From Tenrec ecaudatus (Eukaryota; Chordata; Mammalia; Afrosoricida; Tenrecidae), in assembly GCF_050624435.1 (NCBI RefSeq), contig NC_134546.1, positions 40,255,501-40,319,500 on the forward strand: a DNA stretch of 64,000 nt. The letters run 5' to 3'. Each line of letters opens with the position of its first letter. Position 1 is the stretch's first letter. A model generated the notes under the pieces. The model was not told where the DNA came from. It saw nothing but the letters and a program-made list of their open reading frames with translations, and did not search any database. Shown here piece by piece: positions 11,330 to 23,393 of this stretch. The position numbers and the translations under genes were made by a program.

Positions 11330-12430
11330 GGAGGAAGCATATGATCAAGAATCGATGATATTAAAGAAGTTCAAGCCACACTGAAGGCATTGAGGAGACA
11401 CAAAACCCAAACCAAACCCACTGCCATCGAGTCCATTCCGATTCGTAGTGACCCCATAGAACTCCCTGTGGGTGCCTTGGTAGGCATAGAAAGCCTGCTC
11501 TTTTCCCGCCCAGCGGCTGGTGGTTCCAAACTGCTGACCTTTTCGTTAGCAACCCAACCTGTAACCACGATGCCCCCAGGGCTCCTGGATGCCGCATGAG
11601 GCCCCAGGAACGGACAGAGTACCAAATGGAATGTCCACAAGAAGTGCTCATTAGTCTATGCCAAGCAATCTGGAATATGGCTACCTGGCCAGCCGGCTGG
11701 AAGAGAGCCATACCTCTGTCCATTAAAAAAAAAAAAGAAGGGGGGGGGGCTCGCTCGCACGCCCTCCTCCCGCACCCACCTCCCGGCCCCAGGCACACAC
11801 ACATACACAAAAGGTGGGGGGGTGTTTCAACAAATTGTGGAAATTGTTGAACAATATAAATAGTATCATACACAGTAAAATGGTACTGAAGCTAGCTCAA
11901 AAAAGACGACAGCACAGGACAGGAAGCTGCCAGCAGCGGAGCTGGAGTCCAAGGAAGGAATGCGGGCTCTTCAGAAAGGTGTCAGATGAATCTTGGCCCA
12001 AAGCAGAGACTATTGGAAAGATGCTGACCTGTGTTTAATTGACTGTCTGACCTTGTGTCCTCTCACCATCCATGGACTCATTAATAACCTTCACTGCTTA
12101 CTGATAATTAAAGACCTCAGCCTTCAGTATGGATTACAACTCAACATAGAGAAAACATATATCCTCACAACTGGGCCATAAGCAACATCAGGATAAATGG
12201 GGGGGGAGGGGGAAGGGGAAAGGTTGGGTTCGATGTCAAGGATTTCATTTTACTTGGATCTACAAGCAACTCCCATGGAAGCAGCCATTAAGAAATCAAC
12301 CGATCGCATCGGCGTATCGACTGCATAAATGCTTCTGACCGTGTTCCAAAGATGTCCCTTTGAGAACAAAGGTGTGCCTCACCCCAGCCCGGGTTTCTGT
12401 TTTTAATGACCTCGTGTGCATGTGCAAGTG
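11330..12430 (+). mobile_element. RTE LINE remnant (reverse transcriptase C-terminal part)
   Basis: Sense-strand pieces of an RTE/BovB-type open frame are visible. An interdomain piece lies near 11,330-11,395, then YGLQLNIEKTYILTTGP at about 12,129-12,179, the conserved block after the RT active site. A KDFILLGSTSNS-like piece follows near 12,240. The frame is broken by stops, frameshifts and a G-rich run, and an AfroSINE (11,399-11,590) is inserted. It is a dead copy. Confidence 0.7.
11399..11590 (-). repeat. AfroSINE inserted in an RTE LINE
   Basis: This is a nearly full-length antisense copy, from CCAAACCCACTGCCATCGAG to the CCCAGGGCTCC 5' end. RTE-like sequence continues on both sides, so the SINE inserted after the LINE. 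Confidence 0.85.
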
Positions 12431-13162
12431 GGTCCACGAACAAGGAAGACGAGGGAAGAACGGGTGCCTTTGCGCGGGCGTCACCTGCGCACGGTCCCAA
12501 AGAACACGTGGAATGCCCTCTAGAGACGACTCGGCGCACGTCGTCAGGAGAAGGGCTTAATACTCGGTAAAGTCAAAGGCCGGCCCCAAAGAGGAAGACG
12601 CTCCGTGAAATCCATGGACACAGTCGCCGCCCCAGGGGCTCAGAGGGGGCAATGACTGAGGGTGGGGCAGGAGCAGGTAAGTGTTTTGCTCAGTTGTACA
12701 TGAGATGCCTGAATTAGAATCAACGCCACGGCGGGCGCCTAATAACAGCAACCAGCTGGGAAATTATCTGTTCCTGACCTGGGATGTACGCTTGGTTGGC
12801 ATCTAGGATCTTAACTGGGTACTGGGAACCCAACTGGAAACCCTTTGTTCGGATGGCACTGGCACCTGCGTCTGGCACGAGCGGGAGCTGGTGTGAGCGC
12901 TGGAGAGCAGTGTCCCCTGGTGGCCGCGCGGCGCCTTGCAGCTGCAGCCCGCTCCTCGGGGCACAGGCTCTGCTGTGCAGGGTCCGCTCAGGCGCGGGAG
13001 GCGGGGAGAGAGGTGGGCGGTGGGGTGAGTGAAACTCTGAACTTGCCTAAATCCATTCGGCTGTAGGGAAAACTCAGATCCGCTCCCTGCCTCCCGCAGG
13101 GGGTTGAGCTGTAAGCAGCAGCTCCCCCAAATCTTACGCCCCCCTTACCACCCTAATGTTTC
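12431..13162. other. Intergenic, GC-rich segment without a recognised gene
   Basis: CpG content rises around 12,880-13,020, but the open frames there have no known motif. This may be a small GC-rich patch rather than a promoter. Confidence 0.3.
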
Positions 13163-13206
13163 TTTTTTTAAATCATTTTATTGGGGGCTCATACAACTCT
13201 TTTCAC
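13163..13206 (-). repeat. LINE 3' end, short
   Basis: A 44-bp antisense tip of the TTTTATTGGGGGCTC family, ending CTCATACAACTCTTTTC. Confidence 0.65.
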
Positions 13207-13378
13207 CCTATTGATTCTTGAAGGCACACGCCTAACATTGGAAAAGTGCATGCCAGATCCAGATGACAGCAATAAAGTGGTCACAAGAATGTGACCCATA
13301 TACAGTTTTGTTCTTGTACTTTGTTCGTTTCCCAGTGCATGTAAAAGTTATGCTTACGCTGGACGATGGGCCATTAGC

Positions 13379-13541
13379 GGAGCCCTGGGGGCCTAGTGGT
13401 GAACATGGTGGGCTGTGATCTGAAAGGTCAGTGGTTTGAAATCACCAGCCACTCTGAGTGTGAGAGAAAGACCGGGCTCTCTGCTTCTGTAAAAGTTATG
13501 TCTCAGAAAGTCACAGGGGCAGTTCTATCCTATCCATCACC
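13379..13541 (+). repeat. AfroSINE
   Basis: Sense copy from GAGCCCTGGGGGCCTAGTGG to CACAGGGGCAGTTCTATCC. The last part of the tail is missing. Confidence 0.8.
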
Positions 13542-13764
13542 AGCTCCTTAATTTAGTCAGGGCACAAAGATGGGGACACTAGCAAGTGTGGGGGAAGAGG
13601 TAAGAGGCTTTGCTTGCCTCCTTGCTGGACTGAGGGGGCCACAGCTGAGTTCCTTGGCTAGGACCCACGGCTCAATGACTGCAAGAGCGCTCTGACCGTC
13701 CACTGCTGACTCTCCTTTGCCTGCCCATCACCTTTTTTTTCTATATCATTTTTTATTCATTTTA

Positions 13765-13965
13765 AAATTAAAAGATCACTTTATTGGGGGTTCTTACAGC
13801 TCTTATAACAATCCATACATCCATTGTATCAAGCACACTTGTACATATGTTACATCATCATTTTCTAAACATTTACTTTCTATGAAGCTCTGGTGTCAAC
13901 GCCTCCTCTCCAGGCCCCTCGGACCCCTTGATAAGTGATAAATCATAATGGTTTTCATATCTTGC
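13765..13965 (-). repeat. LINE 3' end
   Basis: Antisense copy with ATCACTTTATTGGGGGTTC, TTGTATCAAGCACACTTGTA and CCCCTTGATAAGTGATAAAT. Confidence 0.7.
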
Positions 13966-14009
13966 TTAGCTTTTGTATCAATAAGACTTTCTAAGTGCAG
14001 TGTGTGTGA

Positions 14010-14460
14010 AAGTTGACAGAGCACATTGGTTTCCCACGCGGCAATTCATACACGTTTGGATTTCGGCACTGGTTGCAGCCCCCACGTTGTAACTGCCCTC
14101 TTCCTGCTTCTGTCCAGTGTTCCTGGCCTCCATTCAGCATTTGTCCCCCCACCTTCCTGCCACATGGGCTTCGTCCCTGGGCAAAGGCTGCCCTTCTGCT
14201 CTCCTGTTGGTGGTGTTTCTAAGCAGCAGGGGGCCCCCCCGCCCATGTCACTGCCCACACCCCACCTCACAGGCCTGTCTCTTGTTTGATTGAAAGGCGA
14301 GCCCTGGCGGTAGGTCCAGTTCCATGTCTGAGTGGTGTCCAAGGCCATGGTCTCAGGGTGCCGCCAGTCTCTGTCAGACCAGTCTTTCTCAACATGTCGC
14401 GTTTGTGCCACGTTTTCCTCTGGGACGGGCAGAGCGGTCATGGAGGTTGGAGCGCAAGTG
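14010..14460. repeat. Unclassified dispersed repeat, copy 1
   Basis: It shares an order of short blocks with 29,990-30,400: TGGGCAAAGGCTGCCCTTCT, GCCGCCAGTCTCTGTCAGAC, CACGTTTTCCTCTGGGA and GTCTCAGGGT-type pieces. The family was not identified. Confidence 0.35.
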
Positions 14461-14601
14461 ATCCATCAGTCGGTCACTTAGACGCATCACTTCTTGACCC
14501 TGCCAGCACTTTTGTAAATCGTTCCTTCACTAAACTGTTCCTCTTGCTGGACGGGTCATGTGCACACAGAGGTCGTTGATGTCTCCCTTCCTCTTCTCCA
14601 G

Positions 14602-14797
14602 AGGAGCCCTCGCGGTGTAGTGATTACGCACTGGGCTGCTAATCTCACAGTTAGCTTTTCAAAATCACCAGCCTCTCCATGGGGGAAAAAAAAGATGGGG
14701 CTTTCTACTTCTGTCAACAGTGACAGTCTCAGAAACTCACAGGGGCAGTTCTCCCCTGTCCTATTAGGGTCACTGTGAGCTGGCACTGAGTTTGGGG
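14602..14797 (+). repeat. AfroSINE
   Basis: Full-length sense copy: GGAGCCCTCGCGGTGTAGTG, TGGGCTGCTAATCTCACAG, CTCAGAAACTCACAGGGGCA and GGCACTGAGTTTGGGG. Confidence 0.88.
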
Positions 14798-15465
14798 TCT
14801 TCTCTCTTCAAATACCTCTCCAGTATCTAGGATGCCCTGTGCTATAGCTGGAATAGACCTAAGACCCTCAGGGCCCCCATAGCCGAATGGGACAGCGACA
14901 TATCAGTGGGGTGGGGGTGTTAAGGTGGGAGCCACTCCTCACTCGCTGCCTGGGGCCTCCAGGAGACCCCCTGAAGCACAAGGAAGACTAAACCAAGAAG
15001 AAGAAAGTAAAATATGCCAGCACGTCATTGAAAAAGGCCCTACCAGGAAGAATGCCGGTCACTGCGGTGCCCCAGGCAGGTCATGCGCCCCTCCTGGCGC
15101 TGGCATCTACTCTGGGCAAGAGCAGCACCCCCGACCCCGAGAAAATCCGCTTGGCAAGGGCTCGAATGGGACGCCGGCAGCAGTGCTACCGCTGCAGAAG
15201 CTGTGATGGGGTAGAGGGAGGCAGAGGCCGCCAGGCCATGCTTCCCACCTCGCAGTCTCCAGCTGCCTTGGCTGTCTGGGGGCCAACAGAAAAGTGTCCC
15301 TCCCAGCCTAGGACCCGAGACAACCCGAGAGGCTGCCCTCCCTCGTGAGATTGGTTTCTGATTGGAACTGGGCCTGCCCAAGTGTCTAAACTTCCATCAC
15401 TACCTATTTAGCTGTATCTGTTATCTATCATCCCAAGGACGCTCTGTAGTCAACTGCCCCAAAAC
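14798..15465. other. Intergenic, no gene seen
   Basis: Several overlapping open frames of about 90-110 codons exist on both strands, but none has a recognised domain. I do not call a gene. Confidence 0.35.
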
Positions 15466-15678
15466 ATCAAACCAAACTCGCTGGCATTAAGTACGTCTTC
15501 TGACTCAGAGACACCCCACAGGACGGGGCAGACGTGCTCCCGTGAGTTTCCGAGGCTGTACATCTATCTCTACAGGAGCAGAAAGTCTTCTCTTTCTCCC
15601 AAGGAGGCAGGGGTGGGTTCAAACCACCAACCTTGAGGTGAGGAGCCCAACGCAAAACCCACCACGCCATCAGGGCTC
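15466..15678 (-). repeat. AfroSINE
   Basis: Full-length antisense copy, from AACCAAACTCGCTGGCATTA to CACGCCATCAGGGCTCC. Confidence 0.85.
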
Positions 15679-16810
15679 CACCCCAAATATAACAATTATT
15701 TGCTATCGCGCATGAGTCTCTGGGTTGGCTCGGTGTGGCATGTGTAATTCACGCACCTGCAGGGAGCTGCGGGCCAGGGAAGGAAGCTGGCTCTACCGAT
15801 CTTGGCTGGGCTCCCTGGCACACATGAGGGTCTGCTGGGTATGGGGGGCTCTGTTTGGCTGCCCCCGGGCCTCCTCCACAGTCCTCTCACACCCAGCAGG
15901 CTTGTTGGGTGTGTTCTAGAGACACCGACAGGAATACAGAGAGTGTCGTCGTGCAAGAGGGAAGGGGAAGTGCACATGTGCCCCGCTTGCCTCCTCTCTG
16001 CCTGGATCCTGTGGGCCACGGTAAGCCAGGGACAGGTGAGAAACAAAGATACAGGAAGAAGGGCGGCCATCAAATGGATGTCATCAGTGCCACCAACCTG
16101 CCGCGAGGTCCAAATACACCCCGGAGTCATGTGAGGGCCCAGCGTCCGGCAGTGAACAAGCCTTTAGATCTTGTAGCATCGCAGAGGCGGAGCAGGTCGG
16201 CTACACATACACAGATAACTAAATAAAATTAGAAAGTTTATTTGGTCTGTGAAGGAAGCAAAGTGCGGCTGGTGCTGCGGAGGAGGATAGCAGTTGGACA
16301 GGGGCCCCCGAGAGAGGCCACGCCGTGCAGTGGCTGCGGGGTGGGGGCAGCTGTGCAGGGGCCCGGGCGTGGTGAGCAAACCAAGTGAGGGTCGCAGTCA
16401 GACTGGAGGCGTGACAGGGACGGGAGGTGAGGAGTGAGATTTTGAGCAATCGCCGGGCTCACCAGGTGGGAGAACAGCCCGTGGGCCCACAGTCCGCAGC
16501 AGCCCCCGTGGTCAGTGACCCCACATGGGAAGCACTTATTTGATCCATAACTGGCTGCTGCCCTCATTTTTGCCCCATTCCCTACCTGAGACCACCCTGA
16601 GAGAGCCTATGATACTCCTCTCTCCCATCACACAGAAGCCCTGGTGCTAATTAGCATGTCTCCAGCTTCCCTCCGATCAGAGCATACCTACAGCCTTCCC
16701 TTTGCAATCACCTGTCTAAAAGGGCGACCACTCTGACCTTTACACTGCAAGCTGCTCACACGTACCCTGGATCCCTCACAACATGAAAACGTTTCCCTGG
16801 CTAGAGTAGA
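15679..16810. other. Intergenic, no gene seen
   Basis: Minus-strand open frames of 109 and 144 codons lack any motif I recognise. A minus-strand AATAAA near 16,227-16,232 might mark the end of an old retrocopied transcript, but the parent is not evident. Confidence 0.3.
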
Positions 16811-16949
16811 TAGCCAAACCAGAAACCAAACTCACAGCGACCCCTCTGGGGGGTTTTGAGAAGGCACCTGTTAATGGGAGTAGACCGCTCAGAGCGGCTG
16901 GTGGTTTCCACCTGCCCAAACTCATCGCCCCTCCACCACCAGGGGTCCT
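16811..16949 (-). repeat. AfroSINE with internal deletion
   Basis: Antisense copy with AGAAACCAAACTCACAGCGA, GAGCGGCTGGTGGTTTCCA and CCACCACCAGGGGTCC. The central part is shortened. Confidence 0.75.
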
Positions 16950-17629
16950 CAGGAGCCAATCCCTTTATGAATTGACTAAGATTTCAGTACGAGATCTTGT
17001 CCTCTGGGAACCCATGGGAATGGGCCTTCAACCTCTAGAACCTTCTTTCATGCGCATCCCTAACTACGCAAACCATTTCTTCTATTTGTGCATGAACAAT
17101 CTGGACATGGAAGCATGGGAAATATATGTGTATGGGTGCATATATCTATACATATCCATCACATTCTATAGCATTGCCCTTGACAGATGCAAAGGTTTAT
17201 TGCTCCTCGTTTTCAGCAATAGCCGCTCCTACCAGATCACTGATGGCTCTCCTGAACCCGTTCAAGGATCCCTTCTGCGCCCCTGGCAGGATAGGTGCTA
17301 CTATGGAACACACAGTACTTTCTCGCAGCCCATTCATCTCTGATGAGAGCCTGTGACGCTCTCCCGCTCACAGTTCTCCTCACGGAACCTCTCCACCACG
17401 TCACAGTGGCTAACCTCAGGTAGGGACTTCTCTCTGCTTCGCTCAACTTTGTTACAGAATCCTAATATGATGTGTGTGTGTTAAGAGATTTTATTTTAGT
17501 TGAAAATGAACGTTCCCAAACATGCGCCAGTTCCACCATTTCTATACCTACCACTTGGTGACGTGATTGCATTCATCCTTACAGGGTGCTAGCCTTTTCC
17601 AAATGACCCCTCCGCCATCAACATAAATG
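16950..17629. other. Intergenic, no gene seen
   Basis: Nothing recognisable in either strand. Confidence 0.3.
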
Positions 17630-17806
17630 CCACCCCCTAGGGGCCCTCTAGGACGGAGTGGAATGGCTTCAGAGGGGTAGCAAGGGTGTAATTCTTTACA
17701 GAAACAAACCATGACATCTTTCTTCCATGAAGCAGCTGCTGGATTAGAACTTCTGACCTGGAGGTCAGCAGCCAAGCGCTTTAACCATTGTACCACTAGG
17801 GTTCCT
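17630..17806 (-). repeat. AfroSINE
   Basis: Antisense copy ending in GACCTGGAGGTCAGCAGCC, TTTAACCATTGTACCACTAG and GGTTCCT. Confidence 0.8.
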
Positions 17807-19689
17807 TAGCATAAACTCACTGCTCCCTCTAAGTTTCCCAACTAACCTTTAGAAAGGATATTTATAATTAGATAATTCTCGTAGAGATGGTTTTTTTAAA
17901 GCACACAATGCTGAAGGTATGCATTCTTTACGAATGAAACTAAAATATTTTGTTTTACTTTAAAAAAGACTTCAAGAGGTAGTGTTGGTTTAAGGTTTAA
18001 AGGTTATCGCCCCAAACAATAGTCTGGGGTTCATCTAGCCTGGATGGATCCAGAAAGTCTGGATTCCAGGGACATTTGAAATTCTGGTCTACGACCTTGG
18101 GTTCGGCTGGGTTTTCTAGAGAAGCAAAGCCAGCGATGCTTATCTGTAGAGAAAGAAGTAGACTCATATGAGCTGGGTGGCTCTCACGGTTGTAGAAGGG
18201 GTCAAGTCCGTGGGCCAGCTGTTAAACTGGAGGCTTTCCCTGACTCCTGTAGCTGCGGGGTGGATGAACCAGGAAGATGAAGTCCTCAGACGGAGCAGGA
18301 ACATCATCATTTATAGATGCAGAGACAGATGGGTCCAAGGTCAGCAGGTCTGATGGCAGGTCTGATGGTGCCCACGGTTGGCAGGCAAGATGGCAAGCCA
18401 TTGGCTCAGGTCTGCTGAGGCAGAGGCAGCGTCTAGACTAGCAAGAAGAGACACTCCTTCCACAGAGCTTGCTGAAGTAACCTGTTTCAACTTCCTTTCC
18501 AATGTATCAGGGCTGTGACTTCAGGAAGGAGGCTGCACTGCCCGAATCCTCCTAGCTGGCCCTAACTGCCAAACCACGGCGAATCCTCAGCCCCCCCCCC
18601 CCAGGCCGCTCCTTCCACGTTCCATCAGGATTCTTCTATAAGCTACCTGCTCAGTCCACACGGACTCTATCCAGCTCCCACCGCCCGTGGAAACGGAACG
18701 TGCTTCCGTGACGGCATGTAGATGTTCAGGGTGCATTGCATTGGAGCACTTCCTTGTCCAGAAGCTACAGCCCTCGAGTTACTAACAGGTTGTTGAGTTT
18801 GTGCGTCACACCGGGGACATCCCAACTTTGGTATGAAGGGATGGAAGCCCACGCTTTCCAGAAGTCATGGTAGGACTCGGCACGGCGTTACCCACTCTGC
18901 GAAAACGACACTCCGGCCTTCAGGAGTGTTGGGAAGCTCCACCAACGTTGCCAAATGAAGTTAAAATTAACAAAACTTTCAGAAACGTGTGAGCTCCTTT
19001 GGCCAAAGGTCCCCCCCCTCCCCCAACCAGCTCTTCCAGGCAACTGAGTCCACTTCTGGGGGCACACCGGAGTCGGCACCCTTGGAACTGGGAAGTGAAC
19101 TACCCGATTCCGCCCTGCTGCCTACAGACAGGGCAAGTGGAGAGGTGCTGTCTTATGCTCCGAAATGGCCGCGCTTCGCTTCCGCTAAGCAGACGTTCCC
19201 AGCTTGTTCTTCACTTCATCCGGACCCCTCGCCCACATGTAGGAGGCCAGCCCACAGCCAGACCTTGTGAGGGTTTCCTCCTCCGCCCTTATCACCAAGA
19301 TACCTTTCAGGGCACACCAGAGGAGGAACCTATCCGTGAATTTCAGGTACTTAACATCACGGTGCAAATAGTTTCAGTAACCCACTTACTCAAAGTCGTT
19401 TATTAACTGATATAAAAAGAGGCCCGTGGAATCCTTGCCTGTCTGGTCAGTTGCCCCTGGAAGCAGTACTGGAGGGCCCGAATGCCAATAAACGAAGAAT
19501 TCCTAGATTGGCCCAAGATGGGCTGTTTTTGGACTGTCATCAGGCCTCTACTCAGAGGGAGTCTCTCCATCTTTTGAACTTGAACGCAAACATCAAGCTA
19601 TTGTAGGTGACTCGCGTACTGTATTCAGCCCTGTTACCAAGAGGTTAAGGCCACCTCCCACCCCTTGGCTGTCAGTTTGTTGCACTGTG
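17807..19689. other. Intergenic, no gene seen
   Basis: No supported gene. A run of 12 C lies at 18591-18602. The stretch 18,105-18,360 may be another old dispersed repeat. Confidence 0.3.
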
Positions 19690-20090
19690 GTGGCTTGTTT
19701 GTGGCTGGCGCGCTGGTACTTCAAGTGCCAGTTGTATTTCAAACGCCAGCAGGCTCGCCCAAAGTGGACAGGCTGTTCCAGACTAAGAACAGTCTATGAA
19801 AAAGGAATACGCTGTCCACTTCCGTGGACCGAGGCACCGAAAACTTTATGGATAGCCGAGGAACACTGTCGGTTACCGAAAACCTCACAAATAGCAACAG
19901 GACGCTGACAGAGAGAGAGCCAGAAGATGAATCCCTAAGGCCCGCAGGCCGCCAGACTGTGACCAGGGAAGAGCTGCCCTCTCAAACTAGAGCGGGCCCT
20001 ATGGAACAAAGCGTCCAGCGGCAAAGCCATCGCCTTCGTTTGCTGATGGGACTCCACTCAAGAGGAGCGGAAACAGCACAGCGGACGGGT
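19690..20090 (+). mobile_element. RTE LINE 5' region fragment
   Basis: Sense sequence resembles the leader of mammalian RTE LINEs: GTATTTCAAACGCCAGCAGG, GGACAGGCTGTTCCAGACTA and GAAGAGCTGCCCTCTCAAAC. No coding capacity remains. It passes into LINE 3'-end sequence at about 20,100-20,150. Confidence 0.5.
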
Positions 20091-20149
20091 GCTCATGTCA
20101 GCTGGGATCCGAATTTCAAGGAAGGGGGTGGGGAGGATGACCACCTACT

Positions 20150-20560
20150 GGCTGCCAGGCAAAGTTATGATGAGGTCCCCCCAGATGGGCAGACATTCCT
20201 ATCAGAGGGATGGGATACGGATGGACGGGTCAAGTCAGGAGGGGGAAAGGAGCAGACACCTCTGGGAGAAGCGGTACCAGGAGAGTAAGGGGAGGGTGGG
20301 GATAGGAGGGGGAAAGAAACTGCCGGGGAAGGGAGACAGTCATCGGTATAAGATATGAAAATAATAATAATTTATAATTTATCAGGGATCACGAGGGGGG
20401 GCGGAGGGGGAGAGTAAAAAGAGCTGATAACAAGGGCTCAAATAGAAAGTAAATGTTTAGAAAATGATGGCAACTTGTGTACAAATATGCCTGACCCGGT
20501 TGATTATATGCATTGTTATAAGAGCTGCAAGAGCCCCCAGTAAAATTATCTTAAAAAAAA
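20150..20560 (+). repeat. LINE 3' end
   Basis: Sense copy with GGCAAAGTTATGATGAGG, TAATTTATAATTTATCAGGG, AGAGCTGCAAGAGCCCCCAG and a terminal A-run. Confidence 0.7.
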
Positions 20561-20604
20561 ATGATTCTCAGCCCCAAATAAAACGATTAAAAAAAGAAAA
20601 GGAA

Positions 20605-20705
20605 AAAAAATGATGGCAACATTTGTACAAATGTGCTTGATACAATTGATGTATAGATGTTATAAGAGCTTTAAGAGCCCCAATAAAATGTTTTATTAAA
20701 ATTAA
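20605..20705 (+). repeat. LINE 3' end
   Basis: A second, 5'-truncated sense copy directly downstream of the first: AAATGATGGCAACATTTGTA through AAGAGCCCCAATAAAATG. Confidence 0.75.
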
Positions 20706-21474
20706 AAAATAAAATGGGAGGGAAAAAAAGATTCTCTACTATAAAATAACAAGGAGGTCTCTAAATGATCCAGAAGCTGATAAAAAATCATAAATTCTGG
20801 AATGGATTTTGGGCTCGAACCTAATCCTAATTCCAACCTAGGAACAATAGTTCTTACAACATGGCCCTGCTTTATACTCCCCCCTCATTGTACGGAAGGA
20901 AACACAGGAGATATGGGTGTCAGAGAAACGTGTGGTGAAGAAATTAGATGGTGCTCAGCTATCAGATAGAATGGCAGCTGGGGTCTGTCTCAGTGAGACT
21001 TCAACTAAGTCCACAGCAGCAGCAGAAGCACAATATCCAGATGTTAAATTACATAGTAATTCAAATCTGAAGGAAAGAATAAGATCAGACCTTAAATTGT
21101 GAGATTCTGGTTTGCAGAAAGCCATGGATGACAGTGGAAGCCCAAAATACATCTTGGGCTACAGCGGGAAGAAGCACTGGTGATTTCCCTCTAACCATAA
21201 TTGAAGGATGGCAATAACCTGGTTATCAGACAGAGTGTTGGACAGATGACTACAAATCCGACTTGGGTGGGTAAAACCTTGTCATTTGATCTCCCTTCTG
21301 ATACACTTTGGGCTTGATCTGATTTTTAATATTTTCTGTGTTGTTGTTTTCATATTGGGGCTTATCTCCATTGTATTTTGTCTTTGTTATGTGCTTTTCT
21401 ATGTTTTTCAGTATATGAAATCCAGAAGAGATGAACCTATAGAGATAAGAATTAAAATTAGGGTTCACTGGAGA

Positions 21475-22203
21475 GTAAAGAGGGGGAGGTGGAACCTGTG
21501 TGATCATGAGGTGTCGAAGGGATCAGGTATCAGGCATCATCAGAACAAAAATCATATTATTGTGATAGAGGTGGGGAGTGCGGAGTGGAGACCCAAAGCC
21601 CATTTGTAGGCCACTGAACATCCCCTTACCGAAGGGTCTCGGGGAGGAGACGAGCCAGTCAGGGTGCAGTATAGCAACAATGAAACATACAACTTTCCTC
21701 TAGTTCCTAAATGCTTCCTCCCCACTCACTATCGTGATCCCAATTCTACCATACAAATCTGGCTAGACCAGAGGATGGACACTGGTGCAGATAGGAACTG
21801 GAAACACAGGGAATCCAGGGCGGATGATCCCTTCAGAACCAGTGGTGTGAGTGGCGATACTGGGACGGTAGAGGGAGGATGATTGGAAAGGGGGAACCGA
21901 TTACAAGGATCTATATGTGACCTCCTCCCTGGGGGATGGACAACAGAAAAATGGGTGAAGGGAGACGTCGGACAGGGCAAGATATGACAAAATAATAATT
22001 TATAAATTATCAAGGGTTCATGAGGGAGATGGGAACGGGGAGGGAGGGGAGAAATGAGGAGCTGATGCCAGGGGCTTGGGTGGAGAGCAAACGTTTTGAG
22101 AATGATGAGGGCAATGAATGTACAAATGTGCTTGACACAATTGATGTATGCATGGATTGTGATAAAGAGTTGTATGAGCCCCTAATAAAATGATTAAAGA
22201 AAA
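21475..22203 (+). repeat. LINE 3' end, long sense copy
   Basis: This 730-bp sense copy shows TGTGATCATGAGGTGTCGAA, CCCCTTACCGAAGGGTCTCG, CTCCCTGGGGGATGGACAAC, TTTATAAATTATCAAGGGTT and GAGCCCCTAATAAAATGATT plus an A-rich end. It is the same family as 7,322-9,062 in the other orientation. Confidence 0.8.
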
Positions 22204-22369
22204 AAAGGGGGGAGGTTAGAGATGGGTCAGGGGGAGCTGATAACAAGGATTTCAAGAAAGAAGAAAATGTAGGGATTTCTCTGCCTTCCATCGTTTTTAT
22301 TTCAAGTACAATATCAAACATGGAGGTGGTCCTCATATCTATTTTAATCACATTCTTTTAAATTTTTAT

Positions 22370-22560
22370 TATTTTTAAGATGATTTTATTGGGGGCTCTT
22401 ACAGCTCTTGTTACAATCCATACATCAATTGTAGCTGATATGTTTGTACATATGTTGCCATCGTTCTTTTCTAGACATTTATGTTCTATTGAGCCCTTGG
22501 GATCAGCTCCTCTTTTCTTCCCTCCTTCCTTCCCCACCCAGAAAAAAATGTTTTGAAACT
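22370..22560 (-). repeat. LINE 3' end
   Basis: Antisense copy lying just downstream of the sense copy: GATGATTTTATTGGGGGCTC, then TTGAGCCCTTGGGATCAGCT. Confidence 0.75.
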
Positions 22561-22619
22561 GATTTTGGTAGCAATCATACAACACTGCTTGATGTGACCG
22601 CACTATGGAGCGGTATGAT

Positions 22620-22910
22620 GTCTAGATTAGCTCCTAATAAAAAGGTTTTGAAAAAAGTGAGAAGAGACGACTACAAGCATCTATTAATTAATAATTGGAA
22701 CATGGAATGTGTGTGAAGAATGAAACTAAGATAACTGGAAGCTGCCAAAATGAAATCGCTGCACACAGATGATGCCGCGGGCATTAGTGAGCTGAGATGC
22801 ATTGGAATTGGCCATTTTGAATCAGAAATTTATGTGGTTGCTGTGCTGGAATGATGACACGAGGGATGGCATCACATTCATCGTCAAAAAGGACATTTCA
22901 AGATGTATTG
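22620..22910 (+). mobile_element. RTE LINE remnant (endonuclease N-terminal part)
   Basis: Sense-strand translation gives NNWNMECV, LEAAKMK, AGISELRCIGIGHFESE and DGITFIVKKDI-like pieces, matching the apurinic endonuclease domain of RTE/BovB LINEs. It contains stops. The domain resumes at about 25,098, so the element is split by about 2.2 kb that includes the ENSA retrocopy. Confidence 0.7.
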
Positions 22911-23051
22911 ACGGGCAAGGGCCACCTTTCTGACTGGGCAACCCTATTGACAGGAGCCGAGGCAGCAGCGCAGGTTGCCCCGTTTCCCCTCCCCCTCCCC
23001 TTATCCGGTGGACTTCCTGGGGCCCCTACACTCCGCAGTCCCAGTCCCACC

Positions 23052-23393
23052 GTGTCCCAGAAACAGGAGGAGGAGAACCCTTCGGAGGAGAAGGCGAGGA
23101 GAGGAGGACACACAGGAGAAAGAAGGTATTCTCGCTGAGAGAGCAGAGGAGGCAACGCTAAAGGCCAAATATCCGAGCCTAGGACAAAAGCCCACTTCCT
23201 CATGAAGAGACTCCCGAAAGGGCAAAAGTACTTTGACTCAGGAGACGACAACATGGCCAAAGGCAAGATGAAGAATAAGCAGCTGCCAAGTGCAGAACCA
23301 GACAAGAACTTGGTGACCAGTGACCACATCCCCACCCCCCAGAATGTGCCCCAAAGAAAGTCCTCACTGGTCACCAGCAAGCTTGCGGGGTAA
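23052..23393 (+). pseudogene. ENSA: ENSA processed pseudogene (alpha-endosulfine retrocopy)
   Basis: This is an intronless, broken copy of ENSA, a small inhibitor of PP2A-B55 activated by Greatwall kinase. Recognisable blocks in order are [75 protein letters not shown] and [10 protein letters not shown]. The start codon is GTG instead of ATG. At least two frameshifts separate these blocks; one is a deletion of about 11 nt just before MKRLPKG. The regulatory FDSGDYNM motif reads FDSGDDNM. The frame stops right after LAG, whereas the main ENSA form continues GQVE; the ARPP19 paralogue also ends at LAG, but the other residues are ENSA-like. GC-rich sequence from about 22,937 may be copied 5' UTR. 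The copy sits inside an RTE LINE. Confidence 0.87.

Noticed and set aside
11361-11873. A 170-codon minus-strand open frame
   Set aside because: It runs across an antisense AfroSINE and a poly(A)/G-rich tract within RTE sequence, so it is repeat-derived.
15696-16567. Overlapping open frames of 109-144 codons on both strands
   Set aside because: No start context, domain or homology is recognisable, and the frames mirror each other on opposite strands in GC-rich DNA.
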